Below, in pieces: positions 11,857 to 24,301 of a stretch of 64,000 nt of DNA. This DNA comes from Phascolomyces articulosus (Eukaryota > Mucoromycota > Mucoromycetes > Mucorales > Lichtheimiaceae): positions 930,001 to 994,000 of the forward strand of contig JAIXMP010000003.1 in NCBI GenBank assembly GCA_025677815.1, written 5' to 3'. The translations under genes and the position numbers were made by a program. Below the pieces are notes generated by a model, which did no database searches, had not been told where the DNA came from, and was given only the letters and a program-made list of their open reading frames with translations. Each line of letters begins with the position of its first letter. The first letter of the stretch is position 1.

Positions 11857-13929
11857 GAAATATAATACTAAATACAAATAATCCGTAGTTACCTATACTT
11901 TGTTATAAATATTATATACATTTATTCTCACTTTTCTATAAACAACATGATTTTTTTTTGAGGGACTTGAGTAGTTGCATTAGAAAAAGAGACCATAGTA
12001 AAAAAAAAATCATATATGTTCTTGATGGGTTGGGCACTAACAAAGTGATATAATTATACAGTTATTTGTGTTCATATAATAACAGCTGCTTCATTTACCA
12101 GTAAATATTGTTGCAGATTGTATGTACTCTTTACATCTTAAAAGTGCGTTTATTCATTATTATACTGCTGGAGTACATAATAATATGATATACAAATGGA
12201 TTCTTTTAGTTTGTTTTGAGCAAGGTGTGGTTAATATGGGAAAAGAAGCAAATGAAAAAAAATACCCCAACAATATGTGCAGCACCTCTGCACATGCTAT
12301 TCGTTATTATACAATTTTTCCGACATGATGATGTTAGATATACTGTGTATGAGTAAACGGTTTTACTGTTGTAGTATAACTATTCATTTACTCATAATAT
12401 ATATATATATATAACATTGTAAAAAAAATAATATATTATTATATCATGTCACTTATTACTTAGCGTATACAAATACTAACAACACAGCTAATAAATGCGA
12501 AATTAAAACTGGCATTTGCTGGCAAAAAAAAAAATACTTGGGAAATAGAAATTACTGAATTTTACTAAATATCTTGAAATATCTTAAAACACTGAAAATC
12601 TACATAATGTCATTGGAAATATTCAGCTTGCTTAAAATTAGCAAACTGAGAAATTTTCAGTAGATATATATAGATAGATAAAGATGATATCCAATGTTAT
12701 ATAATATTATCATATATTTATTCAGTGGTATGGATATAACTACTTCTTTAACTTTATTTCATGTGACACACATGGTATCAATTCTCGTTCGTTTCTTTTG
12801 TGGGGAACGACTAAAGAAAGTGCGTTATATTATGTCTTGAGTATAGTAATATATGATACGAGTGATATTACCAACAATAATTGAATAGTATTTATTGTAC
12901 GTAATAGTAAGTATGTTATTCACTTGTATTATTGCGCTGTTGCGATGGTTTGAGGGAAAGTGTGTATAAATAAGTGAAGATGTGTCTTTAACCGAAAATT
13001 ATTCTATTAGGAAGAAAAGTAAAATAATAAGTGTCGATAGTGTAGGCATTGTATCTAATAACGGTGGTGATGGTTTACAGTACACTGAAATTTCTATTTA
13101 GTTTGATACATGTTGTTACTTATCATTCGACTTTTGCTGAAATGCATCATCGAACGAAAATACTCCTATATTTATTCTACTATGTTGGCTTATTCAAGTT
13201 GAAAAAATAATACAATACCCAGCACAGGTTGGTGTCGTTATATTAACGCTCACAGAAGTGTACTGGATGAATTACGATATGAACTCTTAAGAAGTATCAA
13301 ATCTAGAATGGTTGTTTTCTTTTGGGCGGTTTTAGAGTTTGGGCTCAAAATATTATTTTGTGTAATCGCGTTTCTGTATTATCAATAGAAGTACAAGTTG
13401 AGCTTTTTTTTAACTCTGATGAACTATAAGTTTCTGATCTTACTTTATAGTAGTTTCAGCTGCAGAGAATCAAGTAATATGCAGCGACAATATTTGAAGG
13501 ATTAATGTTATTATCTCAATTGACTTTTGGTGAAAAAAAAGTAACAAATAGTAAAAAGCAATTCTTTTCTTTATCGTCTGCATATAAGCATAAGAGGCTG
13601 ATATCCATCTTTCAAGTGTTTTAGAGTTTTGGCTTAGTTATCTGTAATGTGTGACACAAGCAAGCTTTAGTATTTTTATAAGTCTTGTCTTTTTTCGTTT
13701 TTTTGTTCTTCTTTACTAAAAACTCAACTTCTTCATTTTCTATTTACCACTTCCACCACTACCCTTAATTTGACAGAAAATCTATCACCACTGGATACTC
13801 TCTTGTAATTTTTCCGATAGTACCATTCGTTTCTTTATCTGTGAGTGATCATCTCTTTTTTTAATTTTTATTATCTACGATTATACTGAAACTAACCTGT
13901 CAAACTTATTTAATGTAATCATAGAAATA
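11857..13929. other. Intergenic stretch (2.1 kb)
   Basis: No gene is supportable. The only ORF over 60 codons (12122..12328) has no motif and random-looking composition. A short inverted repeat (ACTGAAAAT at 12591 and ATTTTCAGT at 12653) lies in an AT-rich patch. TA microsatellites occur near 12400. The last 60 bases form the T-rich leader of the HET gene, and AG|AAATAATG just before the start would fit a 5' UTR intron acceptor. Confidence 0.45.
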
Positions 13930-15459
13930 ATGTATATAACCTATGAAACGGTACAGTATTCTTTGGATATTAAATACACAAGTAAATTCACCCGAAGTGT
14001 AAAACCACCCATGACAATCCCCAATGATTTGCCTAAAACAGACTTTATGCCTACCAAACTTGTTCGTATTTCTGATATGGAAGTAGTCTATGCATTTCAA
14101 GTCAACGAAGGTTACTGCGCATTATCATATTCATGGAATCAATCTGGAGATATGGTACTTGATGAAACCACTGGGAAATATAAACGAATCGATAATGGTA
14201 AGCATAAGATTATTCAAGCAGATGGTAGTTATGAATACGTCAAATTTGAAGGAATCATTCAGCAAATATGTCAACAATTCAACATCAAATATATATGGTA
14301 CGATCAACTATGCATCAATCAAGATGATAAAGAAGAAAGGAAAAGAGAGATACGCAACATGCATCATATATACGAAAATGCTTATTGCACCGTCGCACTT
14401 GTAAACGATTACTTTTATGGAGAAATTTTACGTGCAAATGAACAACAGTATTTCAAACGTTTATGGACTTTAGAAGAAGCAATAAAGTCGAAAAGGTTAT
14501 TATTTGTCGGAAGAGATCAACATAAATGGGGAAACGATACATCAGGTGAAGTAGTATATATAACAAAATCATCTTCTGAACTAAACGTTTCGCAAATTCT
14601 ACACCATGCACATCAACGAACAAGCACCAAAGATCATGACCGTGTTTTTGCTCTCATTCATCTTTTTCCAGAATTCATCGACAAAATCAACATTGATTAC
14701 GATCAACCATATGCAGACTTGATGATTCAATTTTATGGTCTTTTAGCAAAAAAAGATCTCAGCATTTTGTTTTTTGGAAACTATAAACGTAATTATAAAT
14801 CAACAATCAAAAAGTACAATTTTTTGCCATCATGGACTGGTGTTAATGGTGAACACTATACAGATGATATAATGACCTCATTTCAAAATTACGACATAAT
14901 TGGAAAAACCATGTATGTTACAACTACTTATGTCACAAACAACCAATCCATCGAAGATGATGAAAATTTAGCTATACGAGAAGAAGATATACCACCAGTT
15001 AATGAAAATATCAATGATGGTGATATTGAAAAAGATTATTGTCTGTGCATATTTGTTCAGCCATCTGATACAAGTGAAATGAAAAGAATCTCATTGGATT
15101 ATTACGGTCACTATTTGGGATTTGCTGGAAAATCATTTTTCGATGAAATATCTGAAAAGCTTCGACAGTTATCCAGATTCATGGAGATAAAAAAGGAAAA
15201 CTTGCGTTGGTGTAACACAGAAAGTGATGATTATCGAATGGCAAGAATTTATTTTGATCGTTTAACAGACAGTTTGGATGACCCTTCTGCACAATATGTA
15301 ATTCTTTCTGAAATTTCGTTTGACGAATGGTTCTACCCAGTCATAAAAAAAAAGAAAGGTGAAGATTACTATGAGGCTATTGGGTGTTGTGGAATAGATA
15401 GTATTGAAGATTTTTTCATTGGTTGTAATTTAAACAAAGAAGCATTTTTGATTCAATAA
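13930..15459 (+). CDS. HET (heterokaryon incompatibility) domain protein
   Basis: A single-exon ORF of 509 aa. The N-terminal HET domain shows its three blocks: EGYCALSYSWN (residues 60-70), YIWYDQLCINQDDKEER (121-137) followed by EIRNMHHIYENAYC, and RLWTLEEA (177-184). The rest is polar, rich in Asp, Glu, Lys and Tyr, and unrecognised, with no NACHT, ankyrin or WD repeats. In ascomycetes HET domains trigger cell death on non-self recognition. In Mucorales similar proteins seem to form families of unknown role. The start could also be Met28 (position 14011), just before the conserved region. It lies alone between two gene-poor regions of 2.1 and 4.3 kb and has no introns, unlike most neighbours. 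That fits a lineage-specific, mobile family, though this is inference. Confidence 0.9.
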   Translation: MYITYETVQYSLDIKYTSKFTRSVKPPMTIPNDLPKTDFMPTKLVRISDMEVVYAFQVNEGYCALSYSWNQSGDMVLDETTGKYKRIDNGKHKIIQADGSYEYVKFEGIIQQICQQFNIKYIWYDQLCINQDDKEERKREIRNMHHIYENAYCTVALVNDYFYGEILRANEQQYFKRLWTLEEAIKSKRLLFVGRDQHKWGNDTSGEVVYITKSSSELNVSQILHHAHQRTSTKDHDRVFALIHLFPEFIDKINIDYDQPYADLMIQFYGLLAKKDLSILFFGNYKRNYKSTIKKYNFLPSWTGVNGEHYTDDIMTSFQNYDIIGKTMYVTTTYVTNNQSIEDDENLAIREEDIPPVNENINDGDIEKDYCLCIFVQPSDTSEMKRISLDYYGHYLGFAGKSFFDEISEKLRQLSRFMEIKKENLRWCNTESDDYRMARIYFDRLTDSLDDPSAQYVILSEISFDEWFYPVIKKKKGEDYYEAIGCCGIDSIEDFFIGCNLNKEAFLIQ

Positions 15460-15950
15460 AAGTTGACGATTTGTATATATAATTTACGTAATTAAGTAAA
15501 TTTATGTTCATTTTTAAAATGTTTCAACTCAAAATATTACAAACAATATACTTTGATTATTCAATAAATTATCAATGAGTGCGATGCGCATGTTCAATAA
15601 ATAATATGTTCGTCAATGACTGGAGAAGGGAGCTTTTAATGAAAATCCAGATGGAGTCAACAACTACACGTTAGGAATAGTCGAGTTTTGAGCTAGCATG
15701 CAAATGTCTGGTGTTGATTTTTTCTTTGAATAATAGATGGACTGATTCAAGCAACATCAAAGAGCCAACTTTGCAACAGATCTGGTTAACACAATGTCGT
15801 AGCCAATATCAATAATTGCCTAAGGCTTGTTCATCATTGTCACCATTTTAGACGTATTATCATTAAACAAGGAAGATAATTAAAAGTCTGATGATTACAA
15901 ATAACATAGTGGTATTTCTCAACCATGTAACCTAAACTATCTCAGCAGTA

Positions 15951-16000
15951 GTACGCTTAAGTCTAAGCATCTAAAAGTGCTACTTCGCACTACTGAGAAC
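15951..16000. repeat. Imperfect inverted repeat inside the gene-free region
   Basis: Two arms, CAGTAGTACGC near 15944-15956 and GCACTACTGAG near 15986-15996, form an imperfect hairpin about 50 bases long. It may be a fragment of a small inverted-repeat element or chance. Confidence 0.25.
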
Positions 16001-17843
16001 AGTATCAAAAAGGAATTATTATTAGAACGATAAAGATATTTCCTCTTTTCTTTCTCACATATTTCAAATTCTAAACTGTCCAATAACAATTCACCAATAA
16101 GAATAATAGGACCATTAGTATCCAAGCAACATACTGTTACCACTATGGTGATAATCCTCACTTGTAAGTAGGCGTGAAATAAGAAACCAAGCTTTAAATC
16201 AAGATACAAATGCCACTATTATTGATTCTTGGGATTATTATTGCTAATTTTCTACATCAACCATCTTAGTTGTTACCAACTCATTAACATCAGATAAAGA
16301 TACTCTAGCTACAAAGTTTATTTAATGATGAAAAATCATCACCTCTGTACAAAATTAATAATAGAGCAGATGTAAGCTATGGTTAATGAAATGAGCTATC
16401 ATTATGAACAACTCACATGAGAATGGTAACATCTAACACCAGGACTCTTTTCAATTTCGATTATAATAGTTTATAATATAATCGATCATCCAATTCTATT
16501 ATCTCGAGTTGAGATTAACAGAGCAGCCACCACATAATTTTTGGCCTTGTTAACTAAAAGAAGATCTCTCTTCACTGAATTTGAATTATAAACTTTGATA
16601 TCTGCGATGGTTTGCGATGATATTGTTAATTTCTTCCCATGGTGATTATAAGTTTATAAATCTAAGGAAGAATATGCAAAAGACTTTAATACATCAAAGA
16701 AAATCATATTTGATATTTAATTAGTTCATATAATATTATAAAACTTACATATGTTATTTGTATGAGTTCATCCAATGTTCTTCGATATATGTATACATGT
16801 TTATCATGATCATCAATTACCACGACAATAAATGAAGTCACAAGTATTCTTTATTCCAAATAAAAAGAGTGCCACTTGATGTTTTTAGCTTGAGAATGCT
16901 TCTTAATAAAAATACCTAATGCTACTTATATATATCATCATAATGATGTATTGAGGTTCAAAAAAAGAGAAAATGAGGTCATTCTATATTATTTTTTCTG
17001 TACCAGACAACCATGGTTGTAATTGATTTTATTTGGTGATGCCATCACCATAAAAATAAAAACCAAAAACAAAACGTCATATATAGGGTAATCCATAAAT
17101 GATGAGAAGAATAATAGCGTCCCAACATTTATGCAAATAGGGTTAAGGAAGAAGGCGCACTCCGAATATATAAACAAAAAAACAAAGATCGCTGAGTGCG
17201 TGATACAACTCACTTTTCCCACGGTGCTGGATGATGATGCTTTTTATTGCTCGATTTTATGCGATCATTTTTTAATTTCACTTGCGTAAAATAAAAAAAA
17301 CACATATTTTTCTTATTACCAAAAGCTTGAGTAAAATAATCCTAGTAAAAAAAAAAAAGCCGCTGTTACTACCTGAATATTGGTTTTTTCCCACGAAATT
17401 GTATCCAATTCATTTTTGAGTATGAATAACGAGGTAAGAGTGAATATTTTATCTCTACTCTTTCTATCATCAATCATAATAAAACAATAGTGATTTGGAT
17501 TTAATAATAATATTAGACTGAGATTATAAACCACTTGTAAAAAAAAAAAAAAGAAAAAAAAATCATACTATATTTTAACTATTATTTGGGTATATCTATT
17601 TTATATAACATAGAAACCATATAATTCTATACGGTATATGGAATTTTTCGAACTGAAATTCACATCGCTTCTTTTTGAGTGTGTGTCGGGTGTTGTATGA
17701 TTTCCTTTAAAAAGTTGTACCAGGTGGATATTTCCTTTTCCGTCACAATGCCGGATGATTACAAGGCTCTCTCATTGATTATATCGTAATCATATGAGAT
17801 GAAAAACGTTATATAGAAATAAATGTATATGAAAGAGGACCAG

Positions 17844-17870
17844 TAATAATAATAATAATAATAATAATAA
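17844..17870. repeat. TAA microsatellite (about nine units)
   Basis: Direct reading shows an uninterrupted TAA repeat in non-coding DNA. Confidence 0.9.
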
Positions 17871-19734
17871 TTATCGTTATTGATCATTGATCGATTACTA
17901 TATATTTACCATTAAGTAAAAAACAACATGATAAAAATTACAACTGATGTTTTTATTGTAAATTTCTCTGAAAACAGCAGTACTAATGAACATTTCGTTA
18001 TTTTAAACGGATGATGCGATCTATCATTGTTAATAATAATAATGATAATGGTGACAATATCATTGAGCAATATATGTATTTTATTTTAAGCTGAAATTCA
18101 TCTATTCACAGACGACAACTTTAGAGAAGGAAATGTTTTTTCCAAACATCGTTTCGCACGTGAATAAAGTCTTGTTTTTTTTCGTTTCCTCATGATAAAC
18201 CTATCAATTGTTTCTTAATCATTTCCACTCAAAAGATAAGCGGAAATATTATTATTCAACCGTTATTGTAAGCTTATAAACCTATATTATTATACTCTAA
18301 TAAAGAACGAATCAAAACTAATAGGATGACTGATAATAAAAGCCTAAAAGGTGATGGTGGTGGGTGGTGGCGCACATGTAAAATATATAACATCTCCACT
18401 TTATGTCATTGGATAACATTACTTTATCATGAGTAAGGAAAAAATATATAGATCGAATATTATTCAATTGAACCATTTGAACGCACGGAGCAAGGGTATT
18501 CATCAATCATAAGATTTTCCCTTCATTTACTTTTATTCCTATGTAATGTTTTTGAAGGTTTTGTCAACGTGCCAAGCCTAAATTTCACATTCTCTCTCTC
18601 CTCAAGATCACTCTCTCTTCTTATAAGAAAAAAAAAACGTGGGATAATTCCATAATCCATTTGTAACTCTATTCTCTTATTTTACACATACAAAGAAAAA
18701 ATTAATATCCTCCTCCACTACCATATTGTAACTTTTTTTCTGAAACGAACAAAATGAATGTCATTATAGTCTTTATTTTTTTTATTCCGTCGTATGAAAA
18801 AGCAAAAAAAAAAAAGGTGTAAAATGGTTGGTTCACATCCAAAAATAGTAGTTGGTTGCGGAGGATTAATACAAAAATATACAAACAAACATAAGAAACT
18901 CTGGACCCCATTTTATGTAATAAACTTCATTTGAATAAATGATTCGATTGGAAAAAAAGAAACATCGATCCATAATAGGTTTCATCCTTACTTAATCAAG
19001 TCCATTCAATTCAATATGAATACATAAATACTTGTAATTATTTTATTAGTAAAAAGAACACATGTAAATACATCACTAGATGAGTAAGAAATAACATAAA
19101 TGCAGTCAGATGCGGTTAAGGGTTTATGAATTTTACCAGAAAAGGAATTTTTTTTTAAAAAGAAAGGGAGAGGAGCTTGGAATTATGTTTGTTAGTTTTT
19201 TCTATTATAATAACTTAAACAATAATAATAATAAGAATAAACTGTTATCAATCGTTCAAACTGAACCTTCCGAAATATCAAAAAGAATACTAAACCAACG
19301 GAGGCATAGGAGAGGAGTAGATCATTCATCTAATACTTGATATGGTATATCATTTATTCATATGTAACAAGTAAAACGGGTGATCGTTACTTAACTACTT
19401 TGTATATGTGCTTTCCGGTTGGTGTTATATAAAGAAACGATAAGCGGGGTGAATTTGATTGGTGGATATGAAAAATATCATTGACAGGACAATCCTCTCT
19501 CTCCTAATCTATACAATACTTGGCTTTTTTTTTTTTTTTCCCCGCTTTTTTTTTTTCTTTTATAATTTTTCCAACCTTTTTTTTTTTATATAAAAAGAAA
19601 ACCCCTGCATTGGTCCTCCATCAATTTTACTTTTATCTCTTCTTCTTTCTCTTCTTTTTTCATTCTCCCCACTCTTTTTTTTTTTTATATCTAATTTTAT
19701 TCTATCATCTAATATAATATAATATATAATCACC

Positions 19735-20356
19735 ATGGAAAGTCCTACTACAGCAACCGTATGTTCAAGAAGTCCAGAGGCATTATTATGTAAAGATCAT
19801 ATCCTGTTTTATATATATTACATGTAGAGGAATCATAATATTAATCCATCTCTATTCAACCCTATCTTTAGCTTTTACAACAACAACAGCTACATCCGTA
19901 TTACCTTGTTCAAAGAAATCAAAACAACGTCCAACAGTCACCTCTTTACCACCTCTGGACGAATTTATTGCCAACTTATTTAGACGATCTCAATTACCAC
20001 CTTGTATATGTCTTGTCTCTTTGATTTACCTTCAACGATTAAAAACCAGTTTACCTCGTCATGCGCGTGGTGATCTAGATACACCTTACCGTTTATTTCT
20101 TGCTGCCATCTTAACAGCTTCCAAATTCATGTCTGAAGCCGGTTCCGCTCTGACGAGTCAGGCTATTGCCGAGATGACTGATCATGTGTATACACCTAAA
20201 GATGTAAATTTGATGGAGCGTAGTTTTCTTGGATTAATCAAATACGACTTATTCGTCAACGTCGAAGCTATTAAAGATTATCTTGCTTTACACGGTCGAT
20301 TACTTGAAATGGATCTCATTGAACATGTTATGGAACAACAACAGCAACAACAATAA
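19735..20356 (+). CDS. Pho85-type (PCL1/2-like) G1 cyclin
   Basis: Two exons, 19735..19789 and 19872..20356, give 179 aa. The intron is GT-AG with an in-phase split Ser codon. The cyclin N-terminal box covers about residues 57-165: LDEFIANLFRRSQLPP, then SLIYLQRLKTSLP, DTPYRLFLAAILTASKFMSE and MERSFLGLIKYDLFVN. These match the Pcl-type cyclins that partner the CDK Pho85 in yeast, acting at G1, in polarity and in nutrient signalling. The protein is short and close to a bare cyclin box, ending in a Gln run. The conserved Arg/Asp/Lys positions expected in a cyclin box are present. I cannot tell from sequence which Pcl subtype it is. Confidence 0.9.
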
Positions 20357-20989
20357 TAATTTGAATTTGATATTTGTCAAAAAAAAAAGCAACCTCTCCC
20401 CCTCTTCCTCCCCCCCAATGTATATATAAATCAACAACAGCAAACACTCTGTAAATTTTTTTCTCACTCAACCCACTTCTTTTTTTTTTTTTCTCACAAA
20501 CTTTGTATAAATCTATTTGTATATATATACGTGATTTCTTCTATTGTTTTTTTTATAACAAACAAACACACACTTCGTATATACTTGTTGTCTTTCTTCT
20601 TCTTTTTAAATAATAATAATAATGATGATGATCACATTCATCAACAGTTTGCAAAAACTATAATTTTTTTTTCTTAGTTGACTATATTTTTTTTAAAGTT
20701 TTGTTCCATATATTGTTACACGGGAGGGGACAGACATCCCTTTTTCCTCATTCATTACGCCACTTCGGGAAGCAAGGAGTAAAATAATAATAATAATAAT
20801 AATAATATAATATATGTATATTAGTATCATCATCATCATCATCATCCAAGGAGGTTTTTATTTTTACCATTATTATTAAGAAGGGGGAAAGAATGGATAC
20901 GTTTCGTTTTTCTTTTCAATTTTGTACATATTCTTTTTTTTTAACATCATCATCATCAACAACAACAATAATAATAATAATAGCACATT
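20357..20989. other. Intergenic: cyclin 3' UTR and upstream region of the PAS-like gene
   Basis: T-rich tracts and short ATA, ATC and CAT triplet repeats (about 20780-20845 and 20944-20980). No coding sequence is seen. Confidence 0.45.
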
Positions 20990-21691
20990 ATGATCAAAAC
21001 ATTGGTATCGTCACCTTCCATCACCACAACAAAAATGATCTCATCATCAAATCATCACCATAACAATACAAAATCAACATTTAATAAACAACAACAAGAA
21101 CTAGCCACACGAATTGTATTACGACTCACAGCGCATGGTATGACGGATCATGTTTATTGTCATTGTCAAGAATGTCCTTTTGTTCTTTGGACGGGTTATC
21201 CTATTATGCGATTTGTTCATCCTGATCACGTACAACGACTTTGTGCCGGGCTTTGTGAAGCTTCTAAAAGCGGTATGGCCATATCTATAGGTGATATCCG
21301 TTGTTGCCTTGGTCCATCATCATCGTCATCATCTTGTACTACAACCTCCTCCCCACCTTGTTACGATACTATAGTTCATTTTACTGTTCATGAAACTCAT
21401 TCAATATATATATGTGTTTTGTATTATTATCCCAACAACGATGACATTAATTCTACCACGACTGCTATTACAAAGAGTAGTCATCATACCAATAATGATA
21501 ATAATAGTAATGAAAATACACATCAACAACAACAACAACCTGTTGTTATGAGTTTGGCTCGTGAAGTCATGATAGCCAGTCTTGTATTACTAAAAATGAT
21601 ATTTCATTATAGTTATTATCTTTTCCCTGTTAAACTTCTTTTACATAATATCATGATGTTGCTATCTTTACGATCAAAGAAAAATCGTTGA
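20990..21691 (+). CDS. PAS-like domain protein, function unknown
   Basis: A single-exon ORF of 233 aa. Residues about 45-150 resemble a PAS fold: a Cys-rich start (HVYCHCQECPFVLWTGY), then IMRFVHPDHVQRLCAGLCEA, which matches the PAS helix region around a HPDD-type motif, then IRCCLG and, after a Ser/Thr-rich insert, a predicted strand (YDTIVHFTVHETHSIYICVLY). The rest is low complexity (His, Asn, Gln runs). A hydrophobic C-terminal stretch at about residues 190-225 could anchor the protein to a membrane. PAS proteins sense light, redox state or small molecules, or mediate pairing, as in the White Collar proteins. No DNA-binding or kinase domain is attached here. The PAS call rests on pattern only and needs a profile search. 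Confidence 0.6.
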   Translation: MIKTLVSSPSITTTKMISSSNHHHNNTKSTFNKQQQELATRIVLRLTAHGMTDHVYCHCQECPFVLWTGYPIMRFVHPDHVQRLCAGLCEASKSGMAISIGDIRCCLGPSSSSSSCTTTSSPPCYDTIVHFTVHETHSIYICVLYYYPNNDDINSTTTAITKSSHHTNNDNNSNENTHQQQQQPVVMSLAREVMIASLVLLKMIFHYSYYLFPVKLLLHNIMMLLSLRSKKNR

Positions 21692-23514
21692 ATAATAAAT
21701 AAATTTACATAGATGATAGTCTTTTTTCTTTTGTATATATAACTTATGTAAAATGATTATATATATGTACAACGTGTTTTTGAAAAAAGGAGAATGGTTG
21801 TTGTAAAGAGTGGAGAGAAAGTACACGACTCCTTTTTTTTTCTATCGATTATTTATGTAAAATATATATAATGATTCGCATTTGTTTTTATGAGTAACTT
21901 ACTTTATCTATGAATGGGTGAATGTTTACAATAAGAAATAGGAAATTGATTAAAAATGGAAATTGACGACATTGCACATAATATTTAGCAATAAAATTCT
22001 TTCTCTATCTTTCCTCTCTCTCTTATACATATTAGTGGAACATTTGACCATGCTCAATGTTACTTGGATTAGTTGTGACACAAAGATATACACGCAGATA
22101 GCATGAGAATGGTTCTCTGTTGTCAACTCAACTCAAAATTGATATTATTCCTTGCCTTCCATCATCTATATGCTTCTATTTATTATTGAACATGGAATAC
22201 CCATTTAAAAATACTAGTAGCAATGCAACCTCCCAGTCACTTTTTTTTATCTATATAGATTGGCATCGGATGATTGTATAAAAAAGAATTACTAATAGAA
22301 TAACTGCAAATTCCATGTTATTCTAATGTTTCTTTCTTTATTCCTAAATATTTCAACATGATGAGATTGCTAATAGAAAGCAACCCTCAATTGAAAGAAA
22401 CAATTACAAACAAATAGTAATATAAAATAAAACTTTTACAAGCAATGACTTGCTCCCTGTGTAAATGGATCAACGGGTTGTGTATAGCACAGCAATAATA
22501 GATGTTGTCGAGTGGAGCTTTTATTGTTTAGAAAAAAAAAAGTACCAGAATCTACACCTGCATCAGCAGCATTTTATTTTGCATGGATGATTCATAATGA
22601 TGGATTGCTCATGATATATTATAATTCAAAATAACAACACGAAAACGTATATAAGTACTAGCAACCCATTCTCTAGATGCTGAATTTACTTTTATTTTTC
22701 TTATTTTATTTCCAACTTAAAGAATTTTATTTTCAGTAACCTACATTCAATTTTCACTATCTGCGGTATTTTGGCTTTGAATGTTCATGACAACGGCATA
22801 ATGCATAAATCACAAGTTCCATTTGAAACAGAAAACTAGGGTTATTGTTCCAGTCGAACTTGTTCTATACTTTTTTTTTCTATTCAAAGAAGAAACAGTT
22901 TCCAAAAATTGATGCAAAAAATTATATATAAATATTTTACGTAAAAAACTCAATATATAAATAGACTTATATAATCATCATGCTAATCGATAAGAAACAT
23001 GGATGATCGTTTCACATATCAATGATGTGTGAATTCATCCCCCCCAACCCATGGCTTTATTTTTTTTTCTTTTGTGGCTGATTTTCGTCTTTTTTTAATC
23101 GATATGATTTTTATTTTACCCTTACCCATTCTCAATCGTGGAGATCGAAAACCCGAGTAGGAGAGGTCTATTGTGTCACTTTTTTCTTACATGTAAAAAT
23201 ATTTTTTTCTTTTGTTCACTCTCTTTTTCTTTCTTTTTTTTTCCCACTTAGTTATCAATAGTATGTTATTATCAAACACCAAAACAAATGATTCATAAAA
23301 AATATAATATATAAACTTTTTTTTTCTTTTTTTCTTTTTGTTTGACGAAGGGGATAGGGAAAATTGTATAGGTAGAAGAAAGTGATGTGTATATAAGAAA
23401 AAAAAAGGTTCTTGCTTTATGTATGTATGTGTGTGTGTGTGTGTGTGTGTGTAGGTGAGTGGGCTGTATATATGTATATGTAGTATGATGTGATTGGGAA
23501 GAATACAATTTTTA
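21692..23514. other. Intergenic stretch (1.8 kb)
   Basis: No convincing gene. The ORFs at 23187..23576 (- strand) run through poly-Lys/Phe homopolymers and a GT microsatellite (23427-23452), so they look like chance. Otherwise the region is AT-rich with nothing recognisable. Confidence 0.45.
23427..23452. repeat. GT dinucleotide microsatellite
   Basis: An uninterrupted GT run is read directly, preceded by three GTAT units. Confidence 0.9.
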
Positions 23515-23928
23515 TTAATGTGATTCCGAATCGAGATCCATTTGCATCGATGAAGAAGAGAGTTGTTGTTTATCATGGTGATGATTGGTTATCAAAGTAC
23601 TAGATGTATTGGCGATGGTTGCAGTAGTATTGGTATTGTTGGTAAATCCATTGACTGTCGTTGAAGTGTTATTATTATTATTTACAGTAGGCATTGACAA
23701 ACCAGTTGTCGTTCCCATCCTATGTGGATTCAAAGATCCAGGAGGAGCACTACTTTGGAGTGTTGGTACCATGGATTGTGAAAAAGAAGTTCGTTCGTCT
23801 GCTGACATATGATGACCAAATCTCGACATGACATTATCCATATACTGTAATGATTGTGGTTGTGAATAAGATGGATATGATTGTGTACTTTGTGGAGGAG
23901 GAGGAGCACCCCCTGGATAAGATACCAT
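23515..23928 (-). CDS. Small low-complexity Pro/Ser/Asn-rich protein
   Basis: A single-exon ORF of 137 aa on the minus strand, preceded (on that strand) by a long pyrimidine-rich leader like those of the real genes here. Composition: a Pro/Tyr/Gln-rich start (YPGGAPPPPQSTQSY), a moderately ordered middle (YMDNVMSRFGHHMSADERTS), then Asn/Thr runs and an acidic Ser-rich tail. There is no recognisable domain, signal peptide or membrane segment. The clean frame and leader favour a real gene. The repetitive content means chance or a decayed exon cannot be excluded. Confidence 0.45.
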   Translation of the reverse strand: MVSYPGGAPPPPQSTQSYPSYSQPQSLQYMDNVMSRFGHHMSADERTSFSQSMVPTLQSSAPPGSLNPHRMGTTTGLSMPTVNNNNNTSTTVNGFTNNTNTTATIANTSSTLITNHHHDKQQLSSSSMQMDLDSESH

Positions 23929-24266
23929 CTTTCTTTGTTTTTGTATAAATGTATTTATATTATATAAAAAAAAAGGTAAAAGAAAGAAAAGGAGAAAAAA
24001 GAAAGAATAATCTCAATTTTGTGTGTTTGTGTGTGTATATGTATGATGACCTATCTTTCTTTTTCTCTGTACGCCATTATCCAGAAAAAAAAATAAGGTA
24101 CTATTGAGCCAATGGAAAATTGCCCGAATTACACTTTACCTTTCCAAGGGCAAAATAAGGACAAATAAGTACATTAAATTCTCCGGCTTATAAACAATTT
24201 TAGGAGACTGAAAAAAAAATATTATCATAAAGAGTCTTGATTAATTCACTTCTTCATTTTACTATT

Positions 24267-24301
<35 letters not shown>

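Larger units (their letters stand above)
15460..19734. other. Large gene-free region (4.3 kb)
   Basis: This is the longest stretch without a gene. I found no intact ORF with a recognisable product. On the minus strand, 15937..16209 encodes 90 aa with protein-like composition but no motif, flanked by stop codons. It may be an old, decayed coding or transposon fragment. A TAA triplet repeat lies at 17844-17870. The last 250 bases are CT/T-rich leader for the cyclin gene, with TATA-like sequences near 19590. No tRNA was recognised. Confidence 0.45.

Noticed and set aside
23187..23576. Minus-strand ORF with His/Thr repeats
   Set aside because: Created by a GT microsatellite and A/T homopolymers.
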